NCBI RefSeq assembly: GCF_004135935.1 | Contig: NZ_CP025086.1 | Span: forward strand, 496,001-560,000 | DNA: 64,000 nucleotides | From: Methylovirgula ligni | GTDB taxonomy: Bacteria; Pseudomonadota; Alphaproteobacteria; Rhizobiales; Beijerinckiaceae | Direction of reading: 5' to 3' | In this document: positions 44,171 through 51,726 of the stretch, in pieces | Numbering within the stretch: the stretch's first letter is position 1 | Layout of the letters: each line of letters opens with the position of its first letter | The notes under the pieces: model-generated | The model's database searches: none | What the model was told of the DNA's origin: nothing | Seen by the model: the letters and a program-made list of their open reading frames with translations, nothing else | Translations under genes and position numbers: made by a program

Positions 44171-45445
44171 TCACTGAAGATGGCATTTGCTTTCCGGCTT
44201 GTCGAAGCCGAGCGTATCGGTCAGATAATTCGGATTGAGGAAGCCTTCTTGCGGCGACACCGAGACAAGATCGCGCGCGCTCGCCAGAATGACCGGCTGG
44301 CGCAATTGCAAATCCCAGGGTCGGAAATTCAGGCTCTCATCCTTGTAGCCGGCGACGCCGAAACGGTCTGACAGCAGATAGGCGCGCAAGGCGGCCGGCT
44401 GAACCATGTTCGAGCGCAGAACCGCCTCGCCAAAGGCGCGGATGCCAAGCCAGGCGGAATAATCGCGCTCGGTCATGATCCGGCCGACCTCGCGCTCGAA
44501 GCGGTTCTGCAATTGCGTGCCGCCATATTCTTCGAAGGAGCGATGCCAGGCGACCGCGATCAGCCCCGCAGTGCCGACGACCGGGCGCGGATCCCAGGTG
44601 CGATAGGGCATATATTCGCCGAAGACTTCACTCTCGTCAGCCACGAAGACCACGTCGTACGGCGGCGCGTTCTGGGTGACGAGCGGCAATTGCTGCTGTA
44701 CCTGCTGATGGCCGGTGTCGGTACGGCGCGAACCGGCGGCATAGGTATAGAAACGCTCGTCCACGATCTTGGCGCCGAATTTCCGCGCCGAGCGCTTGAC
44801 CGCTTCGGCATAGGCGAGATCGTCCGGGTGCTTGCCGGAGACGAGCAGCCAGTTCGTCCAGCGCTTCCAGACGAGATATTGCGCCAGGGCATCGGTCCGC
44901 ATCGCCCGGCTCGGCAGAAAATGAAAGACGTTCGCCCGGCAGTCCTCCTGCCGGAGGCTGTCGTCGCTGGTGCGAATATCGAAGATGATGGCGTTCTTCG
45001 CTTCCGGCATATCGGCCAGGGCCAGAAGGTCATCCTTTTCGAGATCGGCGATGACAAGCTTGTGGGTCGCCAGTGCGGCGCGCGCCTTGGCCTTGAAGTC
45101 GTCTTCGAGCGGCAGGATCATCTCGCTGAGATGATAGGTCTGGTTCACGAAACGGCCGGTGAGCGCGTCTTCCTGCAAAGCGATGCGGGCGCCCTGGATG
45201 CCTTCGTCGGTGACGATCTTGTCGAGCAGCGACAAGGGCGGCGGTTCGTTATATTGGCGGCCGAGATAGAGGATGTCGACGTTGAGGGACGGCGCTTGCG
45301 CGGCCGGTGTCGCGGGGGCCGGCTGCGCCACGTCGGGCACGACGCCGCCAATGAAAAGCACTAAGCCTGCCGCCGGCATGAGCATCGATCGGCTGCAAAT
45401 ACGCAACGCGCGCCGAAACGCGGCCTTCAATTCCGCATGCTCCAC
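44171..45445 (-). CDS. quinoprotein-associated ABC-type substrate-binding protein
   Basis: About 424 residues from GTG 45445, which has GGAG 6 bases upstream; TTG 45469 and ATG 45385 are alternatives. Signal segment MLMPAAGLVLFIGGVVPDVA. The body resembles the PQQ-dependent-catabolism-associated ABC-type binding protein family: LNVDILYLGRQYNEPPPLSLLD, GARIALQEDALTGRFV, VVFVADESEVFGEYMPYRTWDPRPVVGTAGL. The ATPase and permease that often accompany this family are absent from the window. Ligand unknown. Confidence 0.85.
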   Translation of the reverse strand: MEHAELKAAFRRALRICSRSMLMPAAGLVLFIGGVVPDVAQPAPATPAAQAPSLNVDILYLGRQYNEPPPLSLLDKIVTDEGIQGARIALQEDALTGRFVNQTYHLSEMILPLEDDFKAKARAALATHKLVIADLEKDDLLALADMPEAKNAIIFDIRTSDDSLRQEDCRANVFHFLPSRAMRTDALAQYLVWKRWTNWLLVSGKHPDDLAYAEAVKRSARKFGAKIVDERFYTYAAGSRRTDTGHQQVQQQLPLVTQNAPPYDVVFVADESEVFGEYMPYRTWDPRPVVGTAGLIAVAWHRSFEEYGGTQLQNRFEREVGRIMTERDYSAWLGIRAFGEAVLRSNMVQPAALRAYLLSDRFGVAGYKDESLNFRPWDLQLRQPVILASARDLVSVSPQEGFLNPNYLTDTLGFDKPESKCHLQ

Positions 45446-45472
45446 CCGCGTCTCCGCCACATTCAACAATTG

Positions 45473-45496
45473 GAGAGCGGGACTTATCCCGCTCTC
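45473..45496. other. 10-bp perfect hairpin between the cytochrome and binding-protein genes
   Basis: GAGAGCGGGA/TCCCGCTCTC with a 4-base loop, about 50 bases past the cytochrome c stop on the minus strand. The following minus-strand bases CAATTGTTG are not a T-run, so it may be a processing or mRNA-stability hairpin that sets different levels for the two genes. Confidence 0.65.
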
Positions 45497-45546
45497 GCCG
45501 CCGCGCCTTATGGCGCAGACGAACCACCGATACGCGTAAGCCGCGC

Positions 45547-46050
45547 TTATTGGGGGTTATTCTTCACGTTCGTGTAGGCTTGGATCTTGATCCAGGAGAT
45601 GATCTTCCAGAGGTCGTCAGCCTTCGGAATCACGGTGCCCATCGAGGGCATCGGCGCGACGATATTTTCCGTCGCCTGACGCGTCAGGCCATACTTCGAC
45701 TGGAGTTCCGCCGAGCCAAGCGAAACGAGACGGAAGAGCGTGTCGTCCTTGTCGCCGTAGATCCAGACGCCGTTGGTGATCGGCGGGCACATGCCGCCGC
45801 CGCCGCCGAAGCCGTGACAGCCCGGGCAGCCATAATTGCCGAACAGCTTGTGGCCTTCGTCGGCGAGCGCCTGATCGTGCGCGTCCTCTTTGGCCTGATA
45901 GGGGTTTACGAGGGTGCCGAGCTTCGACCCCTCCGCTAGCGGGACCGGAGCACTGTTGTTATCCTGGTCCGCCCGCGCGCCCAGGGCGAACATGACGCCG
46001 AAGGCCAAACCCAGGCTCAAAGCAATTTTCACTGCACCTCTGACGACCAT
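45547..46050 (-). CDS. xoxG: mono-haem c-type cytochrome, XoxG-like
   Basis: 167 residues from ATG 46050, which has GAGGAGG just upstream; the frame extends further but without support. Signal peptide (ALSLGLAFGVMFALGARA), haem motif GCPGCH, axial Met region PMPSMG near residue 135. Likely the periplasmic electron acceptor of XoxF. The segment GFGGGGGMCPPITNGVW replaces the usual post-haem loop, with a third Cys. Assignment as XoxG rests on context and length. Confidence 0.82.
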   Translation of the reverse strand: MVVRGAVKIALSLGLAFGVMFALGARADQDNNSAPVPLAEGSKLGTLVNPYQAKEDAHDQALADEGHKLFGNYGCPGCHGFGGGGGMCPPITNGVWIYGDKDDTLFRLVSLGSAELQSKYGLTRQATENIVAPMPSMGTVIPKADDLWKIISWIKIQAYTNVKNNPQ

Positions 46051-46277
46051 AACCCCTCCTCTATCCCGCGCGGCAGGACTTCTTCCAACAAAATTCCAGA
46101 TCGCCGGACGGATCGTCCTGCGGAGGTTGGCCTTTTCCGCCAGCCACTTGCAAACGTCAAGCGCTGCTTTTCCCGATCTTCCCGTCAAACATGGCCCAAA
46201 TCCGCCAGAGCCCGGGCACCGCCCGGCACGGCACCTGAACCTTGCCTGAGTTCAACCACTTGCCAACTACTCGCCAC

Positions 46278-48095
46278 CTACTTGCCGCCTGACTGCTGAA
46301 TGAGCCGGATCAGGCTGATGACGGAATCGTTGCCGTTCTCGACGGCGAAATCGAGGGCAGTTTTCTTGTCGGGCGAACGCTTGGAGGGATCGGCGCCCGA
46401 CTGCAACAGCAGGCCGACGATCGGCGGGTTATTATGCGCAGCCGCAAGCATCAACGCGGTGACGCCCGATTTGTTCACCGCATTCAAGTCCGCTTTGTGG
46501 GCGATCAAGGCGCGGGCGATTTGCAGCGGCCCAGGGTAACGCGGATCGGTCGACAGATTCTCGACTTCGTGCAGGCCGGCCTGGAGCGACAGCTCCGTCC
46601 CCTGCCGCCCGGCTGCCACCATCAACGGCGTCAGCCCGAGTTCGCCGCTCGGCGTGTTGACCGGCGCGCCGACGTCGATCAGCGCCAAGGCCGCTTGCAT
46701 CTTGTTTTCGACGATCGCCAGGGCAAGCGGGGTCGCTTGATCCGACGTGCGCGCGTCGAGATCGGCGCCGCGGCTGGCGAGTAGCTTGATCGTCGCGGTA
46801 TTGTCCTGAATCACGGCCTCGAGCAGGGCCGTCATGCCATTCGCGTCATGCGCATTGATCTTGGCGCCATGATCGAGAAGCAATTTGACGAGATCCATAT
46901 TCTGCGCCTGCACCGCATTGACCAGCGGTAGCTCGCCTTGATCGTCCGGTTTGTTCGGATCGGCGCCTTTGCTGAGCAGGAAGGTGACGCGATCGATCGA
47001 ACCGGCGGTGACCGCGTTGCTGAACTCCTCGTTCACATCGGCACCCGCCGCGAGCCAGGACTCAAGCTGCTTGATCGTCACGGACGATTTCAGCTCCGCC
47101 GCCGGCGTCGGCGGCAGCGCGGCATATTCGCCGTGCGCCGGCAGGTCGCCTTGAACAACGCACTCGCTGCATTGGACAAGCGGCACGCCATAATCGCGCA
47201 GAACTTTCTCGATCTCCGCCTTGTTGTCTTCGAGCGCCAGGTCGATCTTATATTTGAGAATACGGTCGGTGGTCGGCACGCCAAACGCCAATTCGAATTC
47301 AAGCGGAATCTGATCTTCCATCAGATTGACCGCCTGGATCGTGATCGGCGCCTTTTTCACGGCCTTGTAATAACCGGCAAATGGTCCCCACACCGCAGCG
47401 ACGTCGAGCGAGCCATCCAGCACTTGCTGAACCTGATAGATCGGCGCGTCCTTCGGGTTGATGTCGGAGTCATGGCTGACCGTGTGGATATCGAGGCTCT
47501 TGTCCATGCCATGTTCATGGAAGACCTGGCGGATGGCCGAGGTCTGATAGACCCCGATCCTGAGCTTGGCGAGCGCGGGGTCTTCCAGGCTCTTGAAATG
47601 GTAATTGCGATCGGCCCGCGAGGCGAGGACGAAGGTCGTCTTGTAGAGCGGCTCGGTCAGCAAAACGCCTTCGAAGCCAAGGGGCAAGTCCATCAGCACA
47701 TCGCATTGATCGTTGCCATAGGTCTCGCGCAACATGCCGCGATCGATATAGGGCCGCCAATAATACTCGGTGTGCGTATCCATCGCCTTGGCGAGGATTT
47801 CGGCGATCTTGTTCTCATACCCTTCAAGCCGGTCGTTCGAGAACGGCAGATTGCCGGGATCGCCGCAAATGCGCAGGGATTGAAGCGTCCGCCGGCGGGC
47901 GGCGCCTTTCAGCGCTGCACGGTCACCGGCGGTCAGCGGCTGCAGCGCGTCGATCTTGCTGAGCGCCACAGCGACCGCGTGGTCCTGCCGCGCCTGTTCG
48001 TCCTGGGTGGCCGCGACAGCCGAGACGGCGAACAGGCAGGCGGCGATCGAGGCGAGACAAAACGTCAGCCGAGCGGTCCGGGGATAGGGTTTCAT
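46278..48095 (-). CDS. XoxJ-like periplasmic binding protein fused to ankyrin repeats
   Basis: 605 residues, ATG 48095 with signal peptide (LTFCLASIAACLFAVSAVAA). Residues about 70-320 are a type 2 periplasmic-binding fold of the quinoprotein-dehydrogenase-associated family (LRICGDPGNLPFSND, CDVLMDLPLGFEG, DVAAVWGPFAGYY), like XoxJ, with CSECVVQGD at its end. From about 325 to the end are seven ankyrin-like units (LLLDHGAKINAHDANGMTALLEA, LLLQSGADPSKRSPDKKTALDFA). XoxJ helps mature XoxF; a covalently attached periplasmic ankyrin arm is unusual. Both flanks are non-coding gaps of about 230 bases. Confidence 0.87.
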   Translation of the reverse strand: MKPYPRTARLTFCLASIAACLFAVSAVAATQDEQARQDHAVAVALSKIDALQPLTAGDRAALKGAARRRTLQSLRICGDPGNLPFSNDRLEGYENKIAEILAKAMDTHTEYYWRPYIDRGMLRETYGNDQCDVLMDLPLGFEGVLLTEPLYKTTFVLASRADRNYHFKSLEDPALAKLRIGVYQTSAIRQVFHEHGMDKSLDIHTVSHDSDINPKDAPIYQVQQVLDGSLDVAAVWGPFAGYYKAVKKAPITIQAVNLMEDQIPLEFELAFGVPTTDRILKYKIDLALEDNKAEIEKVLRDYGVPLVQCSECVVQGDLPAHGEYAALPPTPAAELKSSVTIKQLESWLAAGADVNEEFSNAVTAGSIDRVTFLLSKGADPNKPDDQGELPLVNAVQAQNMDLVKLLLDHGAKINAHDANGMTALLEAVIQDNTATIKLLASRGADLDARTSDQATPLALAIVENKMQAALALIDVGAPVNTPSGELGLTPLMVAAGRQGTELSLQAGLHEVENLSTDPRYPGPLQIARALIAHKADLNAVNKSGVTALMLAAAHNNPPIVGLLLQSGADPSKRSPDKKTALDFAVENGNDSVISLIRLIQQSGGK

Positions 48096-48270
48096 CTTGG
48101 GCGATATATCCTTTTGGCGATACATGCGGAGCGAACATCGCGCAGACAAGCGTGCGCAATTTAGCGCCGGAACGATCCCCTCTCAAATCTGGCATGTCGC
48201 GTCCGCTTTCAAGCGGGCTCGCGAAAGATTGCACGCCGCGACGGGACCTGACTTCGCACTGCAAAAGAAA

Positions 48271-48300
48271 TGGCGCCCGAGCCAAGAGGACCGGGCGCCA
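48271..48300 (-). terminator. terminator-like hairpin after xoxF
   Basis: 9-bp stem TGGCGCCCG/CGGGCGCCA, 24 bases past the xoxF stop on the minus strand. It is followed on that strand by TTTCTTTTG. It would reduce read-through from xoxF into the downstream genes. Confidence 0.75.
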
Positions 48301-48324
48301 TCTGTGTTTATACCTGACCGCTTC

Positions 48325-50193
48325 TTACTGATAGACGCGGAAGGTCGAGAGCATGCCGCCCTGCGGGATCATGGCAAGGCCAGTGGCCTTGGTCATGGCC
48401 GTCGCGCCGATCGCACCGAACTTGTCGCTCAGGTCGAGGCCGGCGGTGACGGGCAGACCAATCCAGCCGCCGATACCGGAGAGCACGGACACATACTGCT
48501 TGCCCTTGACCTCATAGGTGATCGGGTTGCCGATGATGCCCGAGCCGAGCTTGCGCTGCCACAGGATTTCGCCCGTGTCGCGATCGACGGCGCGGAAGTC
48601 ACCGCCCAAGCTGCCGTAGAACACGAGACCACCGGCGGTGTTCACCGTGCCACCCCAGTTCGGATACGGATCCGGGATGTCCCAATCGGCCTTGCCCGTC
48701 AGCACGTCGAACTTCTTGAGACGGCCGGTCACGCCGGGCTTCTCAGGATACATATAGACGTTGGCGAACACATAGACCGTGCCCTGCTGCTGGTAGGCCC
48801 GGGTCTGCGGGTTGTCTTCCATGCACCAGTTATTGGTCGGCATATAGAACTTGGTCGGATCACTCGGATCGACCGAGCCCGGCTGCTGATCCTTGCCGCC
48901 CATCGCCGACGGGCAAGCCTGGGTATTGCGGCCGACTTCGAGCGGCGAATGCTCCGGCACCTTGATCGGGCGATCAGTCGAGAAGTCGTACTTCTCGGCC
49001 CAGTTCGCCGTCACATACTTGTGGGCGCGCAGCAGCTTGCCCGTGACACGATCGAGCACAAAGGCGAAGCCGTTGCGGTCGAAGTGCACAAGGCCCTTGA
49101 CAGCCTTGCCATCGACGTTCGGGAAATCGACGAGATAGTTCTCGTTGATGCCGTCATAGTCCCACTGGTCGAAGGGGGTGATCTGGAAAGCCCAGACCGC
49201 TTCGCCGGTGTCCGCCTTGCGGGCGAAAATGGTCATCGACCACTTGTTGTCCCACTTGCCGGAGTTACAGCCAGCCTGAGTCAAAGGCTTCTCGCCGCAG
49301 CGATAGCCAGGGCTCCACAGGCCGGGGTTGCCGGTCGAGTAGTAGACGTAGTGCAGTTCCGGATCAAAGCTGTACCAGCCCCAGGCCGCACCGCCGCCGA
49401 CTTTATAATTGTTGTCTTCGGGGAAGGTGTGGATGCCGAGGTCGCCAGCCGTGTTGGCGTGCCGCAGATTGTCCTTGTTGGTGTCTGCAGTGATGCCGAC
49501 GTCATCATCCGAACCGGTGCTGTACTTGTGCCAGACAACCTTGCCGGTCGCGAGATCATAGGCCGAGAAGGCGCCGCGAGCGGCGAATTCATCACCGCCG
49601 AAGCCGACGAAGACCTTGCCATCGGCAATGAGCGGAGCCGGCGTGCCGTCTTCACCCTTGTCCGGATAGTTGTTCTTGACGACCCAGGCCTCTTTGCCGG
49701 TCTTCGCGTCGAGGGCGATCAGCCAGCCGTCGAGGGTGAGGTAGACGATCTTGCCATCGCCATAAGCACCACCGCGGTTGACGGTGTCGCAGCAGGCGCG
49801 CGGAACAGCCGATTCATCACGATCGGTCTTCTTGACGTAGTTCCAGATCTCCTTCGGATTGTCCGGATCGGAGAGGTCGAGCGCCTGAACGATGTTCGGC
49901 CACGCGCTGAAGATGTACATGATCGGCGTGCCGTCGATGTCGATCACGAGAGGCTGACCTTCGTGACCGCGCAGGGCGCCGGTCGATTGATCCCAGGCGA
50001 GCTGCAGATGCTTAACGTTATGCGTGGTGATCTGCTTCAGGTCGCTGTGGCGGGTGAGCTGATTGTCAGCGCCCGGTTCCGTCCAATAGTTCTGGTCGCG
50101 GTCATTCCAGTTGGTGCCGTCAGCATAGGCGCCTGAATACACCCATGCGCCTAACAGCCCCAAACAGATAGGCATTACTTTGCGAAGTCTCAT
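48325..50193 (-). CDS. xoxF: PQQ-dependent methanol dehydrogenase, XoxF (lanthanide) type
   Basis: 622 residues from ATG 50193 with GGGAGG 8 bases upstream. Periplasmic alcohol oxidation with PQQ. Evidence: STGALRGHEGQPLV, vicinal disulfide CCDTVNRG (Cys134-135), metal Glu202 (GGDEFAARG), Asn289 (STGNPGLW), catalytic Asp345 in QWDYDG and the extra Asp347 two residues on, which marks the lanthanide XoxF type rather than calcium MxaF (Ala there). An insert with two more Cys (299 and 309) follows the Asn loop. C-terminal propeller blades complete. XoxF clade not assignable by eye. Confidence 0.93.
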   Translation of the reverse strand: MRLRKVMPICLGLLGAWVYSGAYADGTNWNDRDQNYWTEPGADNQLTRHSDLKQITTHNVKHLQLAWDQSTGALRGHEGQPLVIDIDGTPIMYIFSAWPNIVQALDLSDPDNPKEIWNYVKKTDRDESAVPRACCDTVNRGGAYGDGKIVYLTLDGWLIALDAKTGKEAWVVKNNYPDKGEDGTPAPLIADGKVFVGFGGDEFAARGAFSAYDLATGKVVWHKYSTGSDDDVGITADTNKDNLRHANTAGDLGIHTFPEDNNYKVGGGAAWGWYSFDPELHYVYYSTGNPGLWSPGYRCGEKPLTQAGCNSGKWDNKWSMTIFARKADTGEAVWAFQITPFDQWDYDGINENYLVDFPNVDGKAVKGLVHFDRNGFAFVLDRVTGKLLRAHKYVTANWAEKYDFSTDRPIKVPEHSPLEVGRNTQACPSAMGGKDQQPGSVDPSDPTKFYMPTNNWCMEDNPQTRAYQQQGTVYVFANVYMYPEKPGVTGRLKKFDVLTGKADWDIPDPYPNWGGTVNTAGGLVFYGSLGGDFRAVDRDTGEILWQRKLGSGIIGNPITYEVKGKQYVSVLSGIGGWIGLPVTAGLDLSDKFGAIGATAMTKATGLAMIPQGGMLSTFRVYQ

Positions 50194-50764
50194 GCTACTT
50201 TCCTCCCATGCAGACTGCATATTTTCGGCACCGGTCTGCCGCGCACAGATGCGCAAGCGGAACGGTGGGCAAACGCGCCAAGGGCGCGGCCGAAAATGTC
50301 GAGAAGTTGAGCTTGTGAGGGCCTGGCGGCCATCCTTACCCTAGTGCGAAAGCTAATTTTGTCATTCGATTCCAAAGTCTTGGAGACTTGAGGGCCTTGG
50401 GGACCGAGGTCTTTGGGGACTGAAGATCGAAGCGGCTTCGCTTTTTTATTGGCGGGGAAATAAAGGACGAGATGCGGGGGAAAGCCACGGGACTTCTTCC
50501 CGATCGCTTTCGGGAGGCTTTCCCGATCTCTTGCTGGACCTCTCTCATGCTGCGCGACAGCATATGCGCCCGCGTGCGATGCCGCTGCGCAATAAATCTC
50601 AAGCACGAATCTGCAAGAAAAACCGTGGGCTTGTCGGTCGGGTCATAACCCAAAGCCGCGCAGGCGCGGCAAGCCGATGCTACGCCATGGCCGGGATTGG
50701 CGTCGTATTTAGGAAATGCTTGAGCGCGTAAGCAGGAAAAACGCCCGAGGCTCGCCCGGATAAA
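50194..50764. promoter_or_regulatory. upstream regulatory region of xoxF with tandem repeats
   Basis: 571 bases between the DUF gene and xoxF. No supported gene, in spite of open frames. It contains three ~17-bp-spaced copies of a GTCTTGG(A/G)GAC-like unit (50377-50387, 50394-50404, 50409-50420), located 180-230 bases before the xoxF start. It should hold the xoxF promoter; -35 and -10 are not clear to me. Confidence 0.5.
50377..50420. repeat. triple tandem repeat upstream of xoxF
   Basis: Copies GTCTTGGAGAC, GCCTTGGGGAC and GTCTTTGGGGAC, each about 17 bases apart. The spacing is close to one and a half helical turns. Could be iterated operator sites or slippage of a simple repeat. Confidence 0.55.
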
Positions 50765-51478
50765 TCAGTTCGTTTTGGCCGAAGTGAGTTCGGACACAAT
50801 CGTCGAATGATCGGAGCCGAAAAGCTTGATCCGGATGAGATTGTCGCCATCGAACCAGAGATCGCGCTCAATATCGCCGCTGATCTTGTAATGGCGCGCT
50901 TTTACGGAGCTACCGTCCTTCAGCGTGATTGTATCGTCACCCAGATCCGCGACTTCGACTGCGAGTTCGTGCCCCGTATCCGGGTGCAGCAAGGCCTTCT
51001 GGCCAACGAAATCCGGTTTCCAGAAGCTCGCAAAGACGAGATTGCCGTCGACGTCCTTTTCTTCACCATTCACCGTGAGTGCGATCTTGTCGCCCTTGGC
51101 CACAGCCGTCAGCTTGTTTACGTCGCTGTTTTCCTTGGTGAAGGCCTTATAGGAGACAAACTTTCCGCCATTCCATATTTCTGTCGCGATATGGTCGAAG
51201 CGATGCACGACGACGAACATGATCTCGACCTCGATATGGGTCTTGAATTTCACCGTCGTCTCATCGCCATCGCGCGTAATATCGACGATCTGCGTGCCGA
51301 TTTTATTGCCGTCGCGCGTAATGTCGAAAACGCGCTCTTCAGTCGTCGGCGCGACAATCGCGGCGCTCGCGGCCGGTGGCTCAGCCGCCTTCACTGCATC
51401 GTTACCCGCGGACTGCGCCGCAACGCCAAATGGGAAAAGTGCGAACAGGCCGAGAAGAAGAGTGTGCTTTCCGAGCAT
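50765..51478 (-). CDS. periplasmic DUF6134/DUF3108-like protein
   Basis: 237 residues, ATG 51478 with GAAAGAGAG upstream and signal peptide LLLGLFALFPFGVAA. The body is beta-rich: VFDITRDGNKIGTQIVDITRDGDETTVKFKTHIEVEIMFVVVHRFDH, resembling the DUF6134/DUF3108 class (GxxIGxxxxxF...V....I.VK..F..V.RF.H). Possibly a lipocalin-like or LolA-like fold by family. Upstream of xoxF on the same strand, but 570 bases away, so probably a separate unit. Confidence 0.78.
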   Translation of the reverse strand: MLGKHTLLLGLFALFPFGVAAQSAGNDAVKAAEPPAASAAIVAPTTEERVFDITRDGNKIGTQIVDITRDGDETTVKFKTHIEVEIMFVVVHRFDHIATEIWNGGKFVSYKAFTKENSDVNKLTAVAKGDKIALTVNGEEKDVDGNLVFASFWKPDFVGQKALLHPDTGHELAVEVADLGDDTITLKDGSSVKARHYKISGDIERDLWFDGDNLIRIKLFGSDHSTIVSELTSAKTN

Positions 51479-51726
51479 GGATCTCTCTTTCGCAATGGCT
51501 GCCGCCGGAGCGGCCTGCAAACTTTAAAATCGGCGCAACGGCACGAATTTGAAAAAACCCGATTCGTTTTAGCAAGCTATTTGGATCACGCCATTCTTCA
51601 ATAGAATTTTGCTAATTCCGGGTTTCGTCATGCGCCGTTTTGCGGCAGTCGCTTGCAATTTGTCACGTCCTCATGCCGTCAATGTGGCAGAGCGCGAATT
51701 TCGCCACACGAAGACGTGCGCACGCC

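Noticed and set aside
48097-50136. Long plus-strand open frame antisense to xoxF
   Set aside because: It mirrors the minus-strand quinoprotein codon pattern and has no recognisable domain; GC-rich shadow.
48325-50193. Calcium-dependent MxaF or other alcohol dehydrogenase
   Set aside because: The Asp two residues after the catalytic Asp and the GALRGHEG region match XoxF; no mxaI-like small subunit gene follows.
50330-50420. tRNA-like segment (TTCGATTCC near 50366)
   Set aside because: No acceptor stem, D-arm or anticodon arm can be folded around it.
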